DNA of 64,000 nucleotides from Anderseniella sp039978075 (lineage in GTDB: Bacteria > Pseudomonadota > Alphaproteobacteria > Rhizobiales > Aestuariivirgaceae): positions 62,001 through 126,000 of the forward strand of contig JBDWCA010000013.1 of NCBI GenBank assembly GCA_039978075.1. Reading direction: 5' to 3'. Numbering within the stretch: the stretch's first letter is position 1; every line of letters starts with the position of its first letter. A model generated the notes under the pieces. That model made no database searches. It worked only from the letters and a program-made list of their open reading frames with translations, and was not told the origin of the DNA. Shown in pieces: positions 40,939 through 48,759 of this stretch. Position numbers and translations under genes: made by a program.

Positions 40939-41724
40939 TTAGCCTTCACGGCGCAGGCGGTCTGCGTGGGTCTTCATGGCAACGGGCAACCAGCCGGAAA
41001 ATTGCGGACTGAGCCTTTCATAACGGGCCACGAAATCGGGATGAGCGGTGTACATGTCCGCCAGTCCGGCGAACCCGTCTGCGCTACAGTCACGCCCCCA
41101 CATGTCCGTCATCAGGGCGCGATGGCGCTCCAGTACCGGGTGAATGTCGTCATCCTCGGGAGATGTGCCGGCCTCATACGCTGCAACCAGCCGGGTTTCG
41201 ATATCCTGCAACCGTTGCATGGCGCCGGCCATGCCGTCGGGCAGTTGTTCAACTGCTGCTTTGGACACAGCGATACTTGCTGCCATATCCGGCCCGTATT
41301 CTTGTATCAGCCAGTTTTCATATTCAGCCTGCTGCCGTGCCGAAAACGGGGTGTACAGGTCACTCAATTCCATGTCTCGTTCTCCCTTGAGATGTGCGAT
41401 TGTGGCATTCAGCGTGTCGATGATGCGAGCTGTTCGCGCGCTTGCTTGCTGCAACCGGTCCCGGTGCCGGATCAGACGCTCCACCGCATCTGCCGGTCCA
41501 TCAAGAAGACGCCCCACTTCGTCAAGCGACATGCCGACATCGCGATAGAACATAATCTCCTGAAGCCGCAGCAACTCCGCGCGCCGGTAGAGCCGATACC
41601 CGTTGGCACCAATGTGCGCAGGTTTCAGCAGGCCGATGTCATCGTAATGGTGCAGGGTGCGCACTGACACTCCGGCGAGCCGGGCCAACTGGCCCACTGA
41701 ATATTCCTCGTACCGTATTTTCAT
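40939..41724 (-). CDS. MerR-family regulator with TipAS-like C-terminal domain
   Basis: The 261-aa protein has an N-terminal MerR HTH (YSVGQLARLAGVSVRTLHHY, DDIGLLKPAHIGANGYRLY), a coiled-coil (RLIRHRDRLQQASARTARII) and a C-terminal TipAS-like antibiotic-recognition domain (MWGRDCSADGFAGLADMYTAHPDF). TipAS domains capture thiopeptide and other ligands. The ATG at 41724 follows the palindromic promoter at 41739-41757 so closely that the transcript may be leaderless. The target is probably the gene itself and the neighbouring remnant. Confidence 0.9.
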   Translation of the reverse strand: MKIRYEEYSVGQLARLAGVSVRTLHHYDDIGLLKPAHIGANGYRLYRRAELLRLQEIMFYRDVGMSLDEVGRLLDGPADAVERLIRHRDRLQQASARTARIIDTLNATIAHLKGERDMELSDLYTPFSARQQAEYENWLIQEYGPDMAASIAVSKAAVEQLPDGMAGAMQRLQDIETRLVAAYEAGTSPEDDDIHPVLERHRALMTDMWGRDCSADGFAGLADMYTAHPDFVARYERLSPQFSGWLPVAMKTHADRLRREG

Positions 41725-41738
41725 GGACCTCTCATCGG

Positions 41739-41757
41739 CCCTCACGCAGCGTGAGGG
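41739..41757 (-). promoter_or_regulatory. MerR-type palindromic promoter
   Basis: CCCTCACG-CAG-CGTGAGGG is a perfect inverted repeat with 8-bp arms. On the minus strand TTGACC (41761-41756) makes a -35 and the repeat fills a long 19-bp spacer to a weak -10 near 41736-41731, the layout used by MerR proteins that untwist DNA. The start codon lies about 10 bp after the -10, so the mRNA would have almost no leader. Confidence 0.65.
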
Positions 41758-41870
41758 TCAAGACATTTTTCAAGGTGCAATACTCGTCTGCTGAAAAGTG
41801 GGCAGTGAATTTCAAATCCACTGCCCCTATTGATGAGACATGTATCCGGCAACAATCCTCGAAGAGGTCC

Positions 41871-42395
41871 CTACCCTGCCGACGGTTCGAAGGTGAGAGC
41901 GAGCCCATTGAGGCAATGTCGCTTGCCGGTGGGCGCCGGACCGTCATCGAAAATATGCCCGAAGTGCCCGCCGCAACGTCGGCAGTGAACCTCGGTGCGT
42001 GTCGAGAAAAAAGTGTTGTCCGGTCTGGTTCCGACGGCGTTCTCCAGCGCATCCCAGAAACTTGGCCAGCCGGTCTTGCTGTCGTACTTTGTCTCGGCGC
42101 TGTACACGGCAAGATTACATCCGGCACAATGATAGCTACCGGCGCGCTTTTCTTTCAACAGCGGACTGGAGTACCGCTTTTCTGTCGCTTCCTCGCGCAG
42201 AACTGCGAACTGTTCTTTGGTGAGGAGCTGTTGCCACTCCTGTGGCGTGCGTACGATTTCAAACGGCTGTGCAGGGGTATTCGCCCGGGCGGTTTGTGTC
42301 ACACCGCTGACTGCAACCAGGGCTGCAGCCGATGTCCAGGCAAGCGCGCTGTCATGCAGAAAACGGCGGCGGTTGATGAAGGTTTGGTTTTTCAT
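41871..42395 (-). CDS. msrB: Peptide-methionine (R)-S-oxide reductase, Tat-exported
   Basis: The 174-aa MsrB has a twin-arginine signal (NRRRFLHDSALAWT, cleavage near ARA-NT) and the MsrB core: two zinc CxxC pairs (CAGCN, CRRCG), GWPSFWDAL, VHCRRCGGHFGHIFDDGP and the catalytic Cys in RHCLNGLAL, where the usual segment is RYCINS. It repairs methionine-R-sulfoxides in periplasmic proteins. The ATG has AAAGG 9 nt upstream. Two identical palindromes upstream (42441-42473) probably control it, and the gene follows the FAS1 gene, suggesting a link to the ECF stress module. Confidence 0.92.
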   Translation of the reverse strand: MKNQTFINRRRFLHDSALAWTSAAALVAVSGVTQTARANTPAQPFEIVRTPQEWQQLLTKEQFAVLREEATEKRYSSPLLKEKRAGSYHCAGCNLAVYSAETKYDSKTGWPSFWDALENAVGTRPDNTFFSTRTEVHCRRCGGHFGHIFDDGPAPTGKRHCLNGLALTFEPSAG

Positions 42396-42440
42396 GCTGT
42401 TATACCTTTGAATCAGGAACTGGATCCTAAGCGATTGAAA

Positions 42441-42473
42441 TATGGGCCCATATTTACTGATGGGCCCATATCT
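42441..42473. promoter_or_regulatory. Double ATGGGCCCAT palindromes upstream of msrB
   Basis: ATATGGGCCCATAT (42441-42454, 14 bp perfect) and ATGGGCCCAT (42461-42470, 10 bp perfect) have centres 18 bp apart, nearly two helical turns. They lie 46 and 66 bp upstream of the msrB ATG, within the gap after the FAS1 gene stop. They are typical of cooperative repressor binding. The binding protein is unknown. Confidence 0.65.
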
Positions 42474-42486
42474 CACTCATGTCGGA

Positions 42487-43047
42487 TTAACGGGGAACCA
42501 GAACGTGGTCGACCACGTGAATGACACCATTTGACTGGTTCACATCCGCAATGGTGATCTTCGAAGCGCCACCATTTTCGTCAAACAGGTAAAGGGCCTT
42601 ACCCTTGATCACGGCAGTCAAAGCATCGCCGCTGACGGCCTGCAGGTTGTAACGCCCGCCATTTGCCTTGGCCTTGCGCATCAGGTCCGATGCGGACATT
42701 TTTCCTGCCACCACATGTGCAGTCAGGACCTTGGTCAACTGATCCTTGTTTTCGGGTTTCAGCAGTGTGTCGACGGTACCTGCAGGTAGTTTTTCAAAGC
42801 CCATATTGACCGGTGCGAATACCGTGAACGGGCCCGGGCTGGCCAGTGTATCGACAAGCCCCGCTGCCTTCACCGCAGCTACAAGAGTTGTGTGATCTTT
42901 CGAGTTGACCGCGTTCTCAACGATGTTCTTGCTCTCGAACATCGGCGCTCCGCCGACTTGCGGATTGGCAAGCGAGATGTTTGCAGACAATGCCAGACCG
43001 GCTGCAAGTGCGGCAACTGAAGAAAGTATTTTCGTACGTTTAGACAT
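42487..43047 (-). CDS. Secreted fasciclin (FAS1) domain protein
   Basis: The 186-aa product has a signal peptide (cleavage near SLA-NP) and one FAS1 domain: NIVENAVNSKDHTTLVAAVK, LASPGPFTVFAPVNMGFEKL, LTAHVVAGKMSASDL and GVIHVVDHVLVPR. FAS1 proteins act in adhesion and as redox or stress-linked cell-envelope factors. The gene lies next to the ECF sigma/anti-sigma pair; a possible ECF promoter lies 49-75 bp upstream. Confidence 0.92.
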   Translation of the reverse strand: MSKRTKILSSVAALAAGLALSANISLANPQVGGAPMFESKNIVENAVNSKDHTTLVAAVKAAGLVDTLASPGPFTVFAPVNMGFEKLPAGTVDTLLKPENKDQLTKVLTAHVVAGKMSASDLMRKAKANGGRYNLQAVSGDALTAVIKGKALYLFDENGGASKITIADVNQSNGVIHVVDHVLVPR

Positions 43048-43095
43048 TGGAGGGTATCCTTGTTGTTAATGCTTGTCCCTTTGGACCCGAGCAGT

Positions 43096-43121
43096 AACGA
43101 GGAGGCTCCGGAATAAGTTTC
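43096..43121 (-). promoter_or_regulatory. Putative ECF sigma promoter for the FAS1 gene
   Basis: On the minus strand GAAAC (43121-43117) is followed by 17 nt and CGTT (43099-43096). This resembles ECF promoters with a (G)GAAAC -35 and CGT -10. The predicted start lies about 40 nt before the FAS1 ATG at 43047. Assignment to the neighbouring sigma factor is inference. Confidence 0.45.
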
Positions 43122-43158
43122 AACTAACTCGAAAAAAAATTCAGACCAGTCGTTTTTC

Positions 43159-43872
43159 TCACAAAGGCTGCAGCTTGCCGGAGGCGATAACCGGGCCGGT
43201 GGGTGCCCCGGTAAGTGATCCACCCGCAGGTTCCAGGCTGACGGCAAGGGTGATGCCGTCACCCAGCACTGACCGGTTCTCGCGGTTGACCACAAGGTTC
43301 CCTGATCCGGCCTCGGCCAGCAACCCGAGTGACCTCGGTACACCGTCACCAGGTATCAGCCACAGCTCCGGCACACGGGTCTCCGTTGCATCACCTAAAG
43401 AGGTGCGCACAAACAAGGCGCCGGTCGCCGGATCAAAGCGCGCAACGAAGGCGGGTGCCTGGCCCTCGGCGGTCAGCGTCGCAATGAGTGGTATGCTGCC
43501 GCCAGATGGGTTGGTGAACACCCCGATGCCCGGCAGGAACAACAGGGCAGCCAGGGCGGCGGTTGCCAGACCGGCGCTGACGCCGGACAGTCCGCGCCAG
43601 AAGGACAGACTGTCCCACAAGCCGGTTGCCTGCTCCGACCCTGTGCCGGAGGTCCTCGCTTCAATTTTCTCCCAGACAGCGGCAGACGGCGCTACAGGAT
43701 CCACCTCGTTCAGCATCGGCGTCAATTGTTGCTGCCAGTGCTCGACGGCTGTACGGAACGCCGGATCAGTGTCGACACGTTGCTCTGCTGCGCGCAGGTC
43801 GTCACGCTCCAACACACCGAGCGCATACTCAGCCGCCAGCCATCTGTCTTTGTCGTTAAGTTCCTGTGTCAT
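43159..43872 (-). CDS. Anti-sigma factor, RskA type
   Basis: The 237-aa protein has an N-terminal cytoplasmic sigma-binding domain (MTQELNDKDRWLAAEYALGV, WQQQLTPMLNEVDPVAPSAAVWEKIEAR), one TM helix (about residues 105-130, LATAALAALLFLPGIGVF) and a periplasmic C-terminal domain (ELWLIPGDGVPRSLGLL) typical of RskA. The start overlaps the sigma factor stop (ATGA), so the two genes are translationally coupled. It would hold the sigma factor at the membrane until regulated proteolysis releases it. Confidence 0.9.
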   Translation of the reverse strand: MTQELNDKDRWLAAEYALGVLERDDLRAAEQRVDTDPAFRTAVEHWQQQLTPMLNEVDPVAPSAAVWEKIEARTSGTGSEQATGLWDSLSFWRGLSGVSAGLATAALAALLFLPGIGVFTNPSGGSIPLIATLTAEGQAPAFVARFDPATGALFVRTSLGDATETRVPELWLIPGDGVPRSLGLLAEAGSGNLVVNRENRSVLGDGITLAVSLEPAGGSLTGAPTGPVIASGKLQPL

Positions 43873-44411
43873 CGGTTCATACAATCTCTTAAGGACAACA
43901 AGCCCCGCCTGATCCATGTTCTGACCGTGTTAAGCGGTGCTTCGAGTTCATCGGCAGCCTCCTGATAGGACCAGCCGGACAGATATGTTCGCCTGATCGC
44001 TGTAGCGTGTTTTGTCTCCAGTTCATCAAGACAGTCGCTTATCCGGCGGGTTTCGTCCTTTGCCAGCATGGCGTTTTCCGGAGACGGGCCATCGTCTGCA
44101 ACGTCCGGCATTTCGTCCGTGGTGTCGCTTGCGGGCCGGCGGCTGCGATAGCGATCAATTGACTGGTTTCGGGCAATGGACGCCAACCACGCAATCGCAC
44201 TCGCCTGCCCGGTTGAAAACCTGTCTGCCTTGTTCCAGATCTTTACATACACCTCCTGCAACACGTCTTCTGCATCCCCCCGATCCTTCAAGATACGAAG
44301 ACAGACACCAAAAAGTTTCGCAGAAGTAAGCTCATAAAGCAGCTTGAAGGCATCACGATCCTTCAAGGCAACGCGAGCGATCAGCTTATCTATGTCTGCA
44401 GATGTGCTCAT
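43869..44411 (-). CDS. ECF RNA polymerase sigma factor
   Basis: The 180-aa ECF sigma has region 2 (DAFKLLYELTSAKLFGVCLR, DAEDVLQEVYVKIWNKADRF, AIAWLASIARNQSIDRYRSR) and region 4 (CLDELETKHATAIRRTYLSG, WSYQEAADELEAPLNTVRTW). Coupled to an RskA-type anti-sigma, it resembles the SigK-like group. It is expected to activate the envelope and oxidative-stress genes nearby, FAS1 and possibly msrB. Confidence 0.93.
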   Translation of the reverse strand: MSTSADIDKLIARVALKDRDAFKLLYELTSAKLFGVCLRILKDRGDAEDVLQEVYVKIWNKADRFSTGQASAIAWLASIARNQSIDRYRSRRPASDTTDEMPDVADDGPSPENAMLAKDETRRISDCLDELETKHATAIRRTYLSGWSYQEAADELEAPLNTVRTWIRRGLLSLRDCMNR

Positions 44412-44475
44412 ATGCCGATGCTCAAATCACTCATCCAACCCTGACATGCCAGCATGTATCGCGCAGCAGCATTGG

Positions 44476-45510
44476 TCAATTGATGCTGTCCGAAACCGGC
44501 GTCCGGGAGAGAACTTCTTGCAGGTGTCGGGCATATGTTTTGCGCCATCCACCGCCCGGTGACGCCATGAACCACGACCGTCGCATGTCCCAGGCCCGGC
44601 TCAGCAGTCTTTCCGTTTCAGGGTCGGTATAGGTGGCATAGCCGCCCAACGTATAGAAGGTGATCTCGCTGGCGAACAACTCGTCTTCCAGCACCAGAAA
44701 ATCTATCCGCGCATAATCAAGCTTTTCACCGAGCCTGGCCGCGCAGGCGGCGGCCTCGTGAAAACTCCGCGGCAGTTGATAGTCCTGCGGCAATTGCTGG
44801 TCCTGGCGCAGGAAATGGTGCGGCGTTCCGGCAAGTCGCCGGCCGTCCGCAGCGAACATACCGGCACGCCTGGGGCCATGCACGGCACCGGCAATCACCA
44901 GGGCCATTACGGGCCGCCCCGCAAAAGTTGAAAAATTGAGCTGTATGGGTTCGGCCTGGCTTTCGGTGCACAGCATGCGCTCAACGTAGACAATGGGCTG
45001 GACAGGTCGATAGCCCCATTCGCCAGACTTGCGGCCATAAGGATGATGCCGCAGCCACTGATTCACTTTCCGGTTCAGTCCACGGCGGTCAAACTCTCGC
45101 TTTTGAACGAATATGTTGAAGCCCGAACCGTGATTTGTCTTCACGACCACATTGTCCTGCAATACCTCTTCGGGGATGTCTTCTGCGCGCTTACCGGACC
45201 AAAGTACTTCAGCCGTCTTGATCTGAGGGCAGATTTCCCGAACGTACCGCTTTGCCTGAAGTTTGTCGCTCAAAGTGCCGATGAGCGGATTGCGGTCGAA
45301 TATCTTACGCCACAGGATTTTCTCGTTGTAGGTTTCCGGAATGCCGATCGATGGCAGGTAACCGAGTGCCCGGTAAAACCTTGCCACAAGCAACGGATGC
45401 CTGCAGTAGGCCCATAGATCGACCGCCCGAAAAATCCGCGACACCACGCCCTTGTCTCCACCGCCAGAAACTTTCCAACGGCAAGAATACAATGTTTTTT
45501 TTATCTCCAA
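44476..45510 (-). CDS. TupA-like ATP-grasp protein, glycan/teichuronopeptide type
   Basis: The 344-aa protein has the TupA-like ATP-grasp signature: ETYNEKILWRKIFDRNPLIG, LSDKLQAKRYVREICP, VVVKTNHGSGFNIFV, NRKVNQWLRHHPYGRKSGEW, YVERML and YARIDFLVLEDELFASEITF. Homologues attach amino acids or peptides to polysaccharides. The start TTG at 45510 is weak and a slightly different start is possible. It is divergent from a GNAT acetyltransferase and sits apart from any capsule cluster. A second TupA-like gene is cut by the window end at 63381. Confidence 0.88.
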   Translation of the reverse strand: MEIKKTLYSCRWKVSGGGDKGVVSRIFRAVDLWAYCRHPLLVARFYRALGYLPSIGIPETYNEKILWRKIFDRNPLIGTLSDKLQAKRYVREICPQIKTAEVLWSGKRAEDIPEEVLQDNVVVKTNHGSGFNIFVQKREFDRRGLNRKVNQWLRHHPYGRKSGEWGYRPVQPIVYVERMLCTESQAEPIQLNFSTFAGRPVMALVIAGAVHGPRRAGMFAADGRRLAGTPHHFLRQDQQLPQDYQLPRSFHEAAACAARLGEKLDYARIDFLVLEDELFASEITFYTLGGYATYTDPETERLLSRAWDMRRSWFMASPGGGWRKTYARHLQEVLSRTPVSDSIN

Positions 45511-45605
45511 AAGCCTTTCGAGGAGATTGACAGCATGGCAATGGTGAAAGACGGTTGCAGGAGATGATCAAAGAACCAAACAACTCTCTGTTCCGGGAGG
45601 CAACA

Positions 45606-46055
45606 ATGACCGTTTCGATACGACCGCTTGAGGAAACCGACCGCAACAGGTGGGAGGAGTTGTTCCAGGGGTATTTCGAATTCTACAAAGTTGGAGTTCC
45701 GGACAATGGCTTCGACCGGGTCTGGAACTGGATATTCGACCCTCACAATGACTTCTGGTGCGATCTGGCAATCGGGGAAGACGGCAGGATCATCGGCTTC
45801 GTCCATTATCAGCTCTGGCACAGCACACTGACGGCAAGCATGGCCTGCTATATGGCTGACCTTTTCGTCGAGCCCTCGGAGCGTGGTTCAGGTGCTGGGC
45901 GTTTGCTGGTTGACAATGTGCTGGCATTTGCACGAGACAGAGATCTGCCTTCTGTGGACTGGTTGACCCAGGACAGCAATTATGCCGGCCGGCATTTGTA
46001 CGATAGCTACAGCCCAAAGTCAGAGTTCGTCTTCTACACTGTCGCGACTGAATAG
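45606..46055 (+). CDS. GNAT-family N-acetyltransferase
   Basis: The 149-aa protein has the GNAT fold with the acetyl-CoA P-loop region LFVEPSERGSGAGRLLVDNV (Q/RxxGxG/A motif as RGSGAG), a preceding beta-bulge strand MACYMADLF and the C-terminal NYAGRHLYDSY. It acetylates an amine of unknown identity. GGGAGG lies close before the ATG at 45606. It lies 9 bp before the selenium-binding protein gene, so it may belong to the same transcript. Confidence 0.9.
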   Translation: MTVSIRPLEETDRNRWEELFQGYFEFYKVGVPDNGFDRVWNWIFDPHNDFWCDLAIGEDGRIIGFVHYQLWHSTLTASMACYMADLFVEPSERGSGAGRLLVDNVLAFARDRDLPSVDWLTQDSNYAGRHLYDSYSPKSEFVFYTVATE

Positions 46056-46064
46056 GAACTGACC

Positions 46065-47414
46065 ATGAAATGCTGCGGACCCGGCTATGCCTCTCCTGCC
46101 GAAGCAATGCAGGCACCGCGGGAAAAATTGCTCTACACCATTGCCATCTATACCGGCACCGGCATTCAAAAACCGGACTATCTGTGCACCATTGACGCCG
46201 ACCCCGGCAGCGGCACCTACAGCCAGGTGATCTCGCGGCTGGAGATGCCGGGCATTGGCGATGAGTTGCATCACATGGGCTGGAACGCGTGTTCATCATG
46301 CCACGGTGATGCCGGAATGGAGCGCAAATACATGATTGTGCCCGGCGTGCGGTCCTCCAATCTGCATATTGTCGACTGCGCCGGCGACCCGCGCAATCCG
46401 GCTCTGTTCAAGGTGATCGAGGGATCTGAGATCAAGGCCAAAACAAACCTTTCAGCGCCACACACAATCCATTGCCTGGGTTCTGAAATCATTATCTCAA
46501 TGCTGGGCGATGCGCAGGGCAATGCACCGGGCGGTTACCTGCATCTGGACAAGGAGTTCAACATTGTCGGGCGCTGGGAAAACTCTATGGGCGACATCAA
46601 GTTCGGCTACGACTTCTGGTACCAGCCCCGCCACAACGTCATGGTCTCGTCAGAATGGGCAGCACCAAACACCTTCATGCCGGGCTTCGACCTGGAAGAG
46701 GTAGGGCATCTGAAGTACGGGCGCGAGATCCACTTCTGGGATTTTGAAAAAAAGACACCACAGCAGACCATGTATCTCGGCGAAGACGGGCTGATCCCGC
46801 TGGAGGTGCGTTTTCACCACGATCCGGCGTCGTCGCACGGCTTTGTCGGTGCCGCCCTGTCGGCCAACATCATTCACTGGTGGAAGGATGCGGCCGGTGA
46901 ATGGCAGTGGGAGAAGATCATCGACGTGGAAAACGAGCCGCATCCGGAATGGCCGATCCCCGTTCCCGGTGTGATCTCGGTCATCCTGTTGTCGATGGAT
47001 GACCGCTTCCTGTATTTCTGCAACTGGCTGCACGGCGACATCCGCCAATACGACATTTCCGATCCTCACAACCCGAAGCTCACCGGCCAGGTCTGGATGG
47101 GGGGACTGCTTGACCGCGCGCCGGACGTCAATGGTGTGAAGGTCACCGGCGGACCGCAGATGATCCAGTTGTCGCTGGACGGCAAACGGCTGTACGTCAC
47201 CACCTCACTGTTTTCCACATGGGACAACCAGTTCTATCCGGACATCCGCACCAATGGCGGCTGCATGCTGATGGTGAATTGCGATACCGGGACAGGCGGG
47301 ATGGAAATCGATCCCGACTTCGTGGTTGATTTCGGCAAGGAACCGAACGGTCCCAGCCGCTGCCATGAAACCCGCTATCCCGGTGGCGACTGCACAAGCG
47401 ATATCTGGCTGTAG
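46065..47414 (+). CDS. Selenium-binding protein, SELENBP1/methanethiol-oxidase family
   Basis: The 449-aa protein aligns with SBP56/SELENBP1: KCCGPGYASPAEAMQAPREK, GDELHHMGWNACSSCHGD (His69, His70, Cys76, Cys79), NFVVSSEWAAP-like MVSSEWAAPNTFMPGFD, HDPASSHGFVG, and the C-terminal GPSRCHETRYPGGDCTSDIW. Human and bacterial members oxidise methanethiol to formaldehyde, H2O2 and sulfide and use copper. Bacterial operons often include a Cu chaperone (SCO1) and MauG, neither of which is seen here; instead a [2Fe-2S] ferredoxin and a CoA-binding protein follow. The assignment is firm; the reaction is inferred. Confidence 0.92.
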   Translation: MKCCGPGYASPAEAMQAPREKLLYTIAIYTGTGIQKPDYLCTIDADPGSGTYSQVISRLEMPGIGDELHHMGWNACSSCHGDAGMERKYMIVPGVRSSNLHIVDCAGDPRNPALFKVIEGSEIKAKTNLSAPHTIHCLGSEIIISMLGDAQGNAPGGYLHLDKEFNIVGRWENSMGDIKFGYDFWYQPRHNVMVSSEWAAPNTFMPGFDLEEVGHLKYGREIHFWDFEKKTPQQTMYLGEDGLIPLEVRFHHDPASSHGFVGAALSANIIHWWKDAAGEWQWEKIIDVENEPHPEWPIPVPGVISVILLSMDDRFLYFCNWLHGDIRQYDISDPHNPKLTGQVWMGGLLDRAPDVNGVKVTGGPQMIQLSLDGKRLYVTTSLFSTWDNQFYPDIRTNGGCMLMVNCDTGTGGMEIDPDFVVDFGKEPNGPSRCHETRYPGGDCTSDIWL

Positions 47415-47442
47415 GGCCAGGAGCCGAGGAGCCTATCAGACA

Positions 47443-47826
47443 GTGACCACACACACGATCACCATCGCCAACCGCAACGGTGCGGCTTACCGGGTCGACG
47501 CGAAGAAGCCCTTGCTTGACAGCCTGCGCGCTCAGGGCGTCGACCTGCCCTATGGCTGTAAATATGGCGGTTGCATCACCTGTGCCGCCAAACTGATAGA
47601 AGGCGAGGTCAACCAGTCGGCGCAGGTCGCGCTCAACAACAGGCAGATCGCTGATGGCTATGTCATCTTGTGCGTGGCGCGGCCCAAAAGCGACTGCACG
47701 TTCGACATCGGGGTGGACAGCCATGACAAACTCTATCGCAATCCGTTTCTCGACCCGCTCAAACCGCACGAACTGAAGGCGGATATTGCGACACCGTCGA
47801 AACAAGCCCGCAAGGACACGCCATGA
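47443..47826 (+). CDS. [2Fe-2S] plant-type ferredoxin
   Basis: The 127-aa protein has the plant-type cluster pattern CKYGGCITC (C-x4-C-x2-C) with a fourth Cys in YVILCVARP about 30 residues later. LPYGCKYGGCITCAA is characteristic. The start is GTG at 47443, 28 bp after the SELENBP stop; the frame extends upstream inside that gene. A C-terminal tail of about 30 residues (PLKPHELKADIATP) extends beyond the ferredoxin fold. It probably carries electrons from or to the methanethiol oxidase-type enzyme, which would be unusual. Confidence 0.9.
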   Translation: MTTHTITIANRNGAAYRVDAKKPLLDSLRAQGVDLPYGCKYGGCITCAAKLIEGEVNQSAQVALNNRQIADGYVILCVARPKSDCTFDIGVDSHDKLYRNPFLDPLKPHELKADIATPSKQARKDTP

Positions 47827-48299
47827 CCAACCATGATGGCCTGAGCCATACAGACCATGATCTGCCCTATAGCGATGACTATCTGCAGACGATACTGAAG
47901 TCGGTGAAGACCATTGCCATGGTCGGTGCCAGTCCCGACAAAACCAAGTTCAGCTACGGGGTCCTGCGGGTGCTGCACGAAACCGGTTATGACATGATCC
48001 CGGTCAATCCGCGCCCGGGCCTGACCGAAATCCGCGGCCTGAAAGTCTACCCTGACCTAGCGTCCATCGACCGGCCGGTGGACATGGTAGAGGTTTTCCG
48101 CCGTGCCGCGGATCTGCCCGAAATAGCCCGGCAGGCTGTCGCGATCGGTGCCCGGGTCCTGTGGGGCCAGATCGGCGTCACGCACCCGGAAGCTGCAGAA
48201 ATTGCAGAAGCGGCCGGCATGAAAGTCGTCATGGATCGATGCCCGAAAATCGAATTGTTCCGGCCGTTCTGGAAACCAAAGCTGCATCTTGGAATTTGA
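47823..48299 (+). CDS. CoA-binding domain protein (YccU-like)
   Basis: The 158-aa protein has the Rossmann-like CoA-binding domain: TIAMVGASPDKTKFSYGVLR, YDMIPVNPRPGLTEIRGL and VDMVEVFRRAADLPEIARQA, ending DRCPKIELFRP. Such proteins bind CoA and occur in sulfur-related metabolism. The start overlaps the ferredoxin stop by ATGA, so the SELENBP, ferredoxin and CoA-binding genes form one operon. Confidence 0.92.
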   Translation: MTNHDGLSHTDHDLPYSDDYLQTILKSVKTIAMVGASPDKTKFSYGVLRVLHETGYDMIPVNPRPGLTEIRGLKVYPDLASIDRPVDMVEVFRRAADLPEIARQAVAIGARVLWGQIGVTHPEAAEIAEAAGMKVVMDRCPKIELFRPFWKPKLHLGI

Positions 48300-48382
48300 A
48301 CCGGCAATTACGCGAGTGATGGCACTTACGGACCGGCCTTCTCCTTAGCGGACCTTTAACGACCACCTGACATGATTGCGCC

Positions 48383-48589
48383 ATGGCGCATTATGTAAAG
48401 TTTACCATATCGCTGGTATTCGCAGTGCTCGGTCTGTGGGCGTTTATGGCCTGGCCGCTCTGGCAGGGTGTGCTCGGCTTCTTTATCATTGGCTGCTTCG
48501 GCTCATGGCTGGCCAGCCGTGTGTTCAAACGCTATGCAACACCGCAGGAGATCAGGGAAGACCTGCAGGCGAGGCTGGACAGCGACTGA
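48383..48589 (+). CDS. Small two-helix membrane protein
   Basis: The 68-aa protein has two predicted membrane helices (TISLVFAVLGLWAFMAW; GVLGFFIIGCFGSWLASRVF) and an acidic/charged tail with ATPQEIREDLQARLD. It has a recognisable conserved-looking composition but no named family comes to mind. It lies 84 bp downstream of the CoA-binding gene on the same strand. Short C-terminal amphipathic helices like this often contact partner proteins. Confidence 0.72.
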   Translation: MAHYVKFTISLVFAVLGLWAFMAWPLWQGVLGFFIIGCFGSWLASRVFKRYATPQEIREDLQARLDSD

Positions 48590-48759
48590 GCCACCCTGGT
48601 TTGTCGTCGAGGCGGGCTCGACCTGTACCGGGGTTCTGACCAACCGCCTTTATTGCCATTTGTAAACTTGCACAGGCAGATCTGTTCTGGTCACATGGCC
48701 GTCAATCATTTAATGAACTGCTCTGATTACGCATTACGGTCTATCGTGGTGTCGAGAAA

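Noticed and set aside
42487..43047. Reading the CGTT/GAAAC promoter as EcfG general-stress type
   Set aside because: The -35 is GAAAC rather than GGAAC and an ECF gene with its own anti-sigma lies adjacent, so I kept only a generic ECF promoter call.
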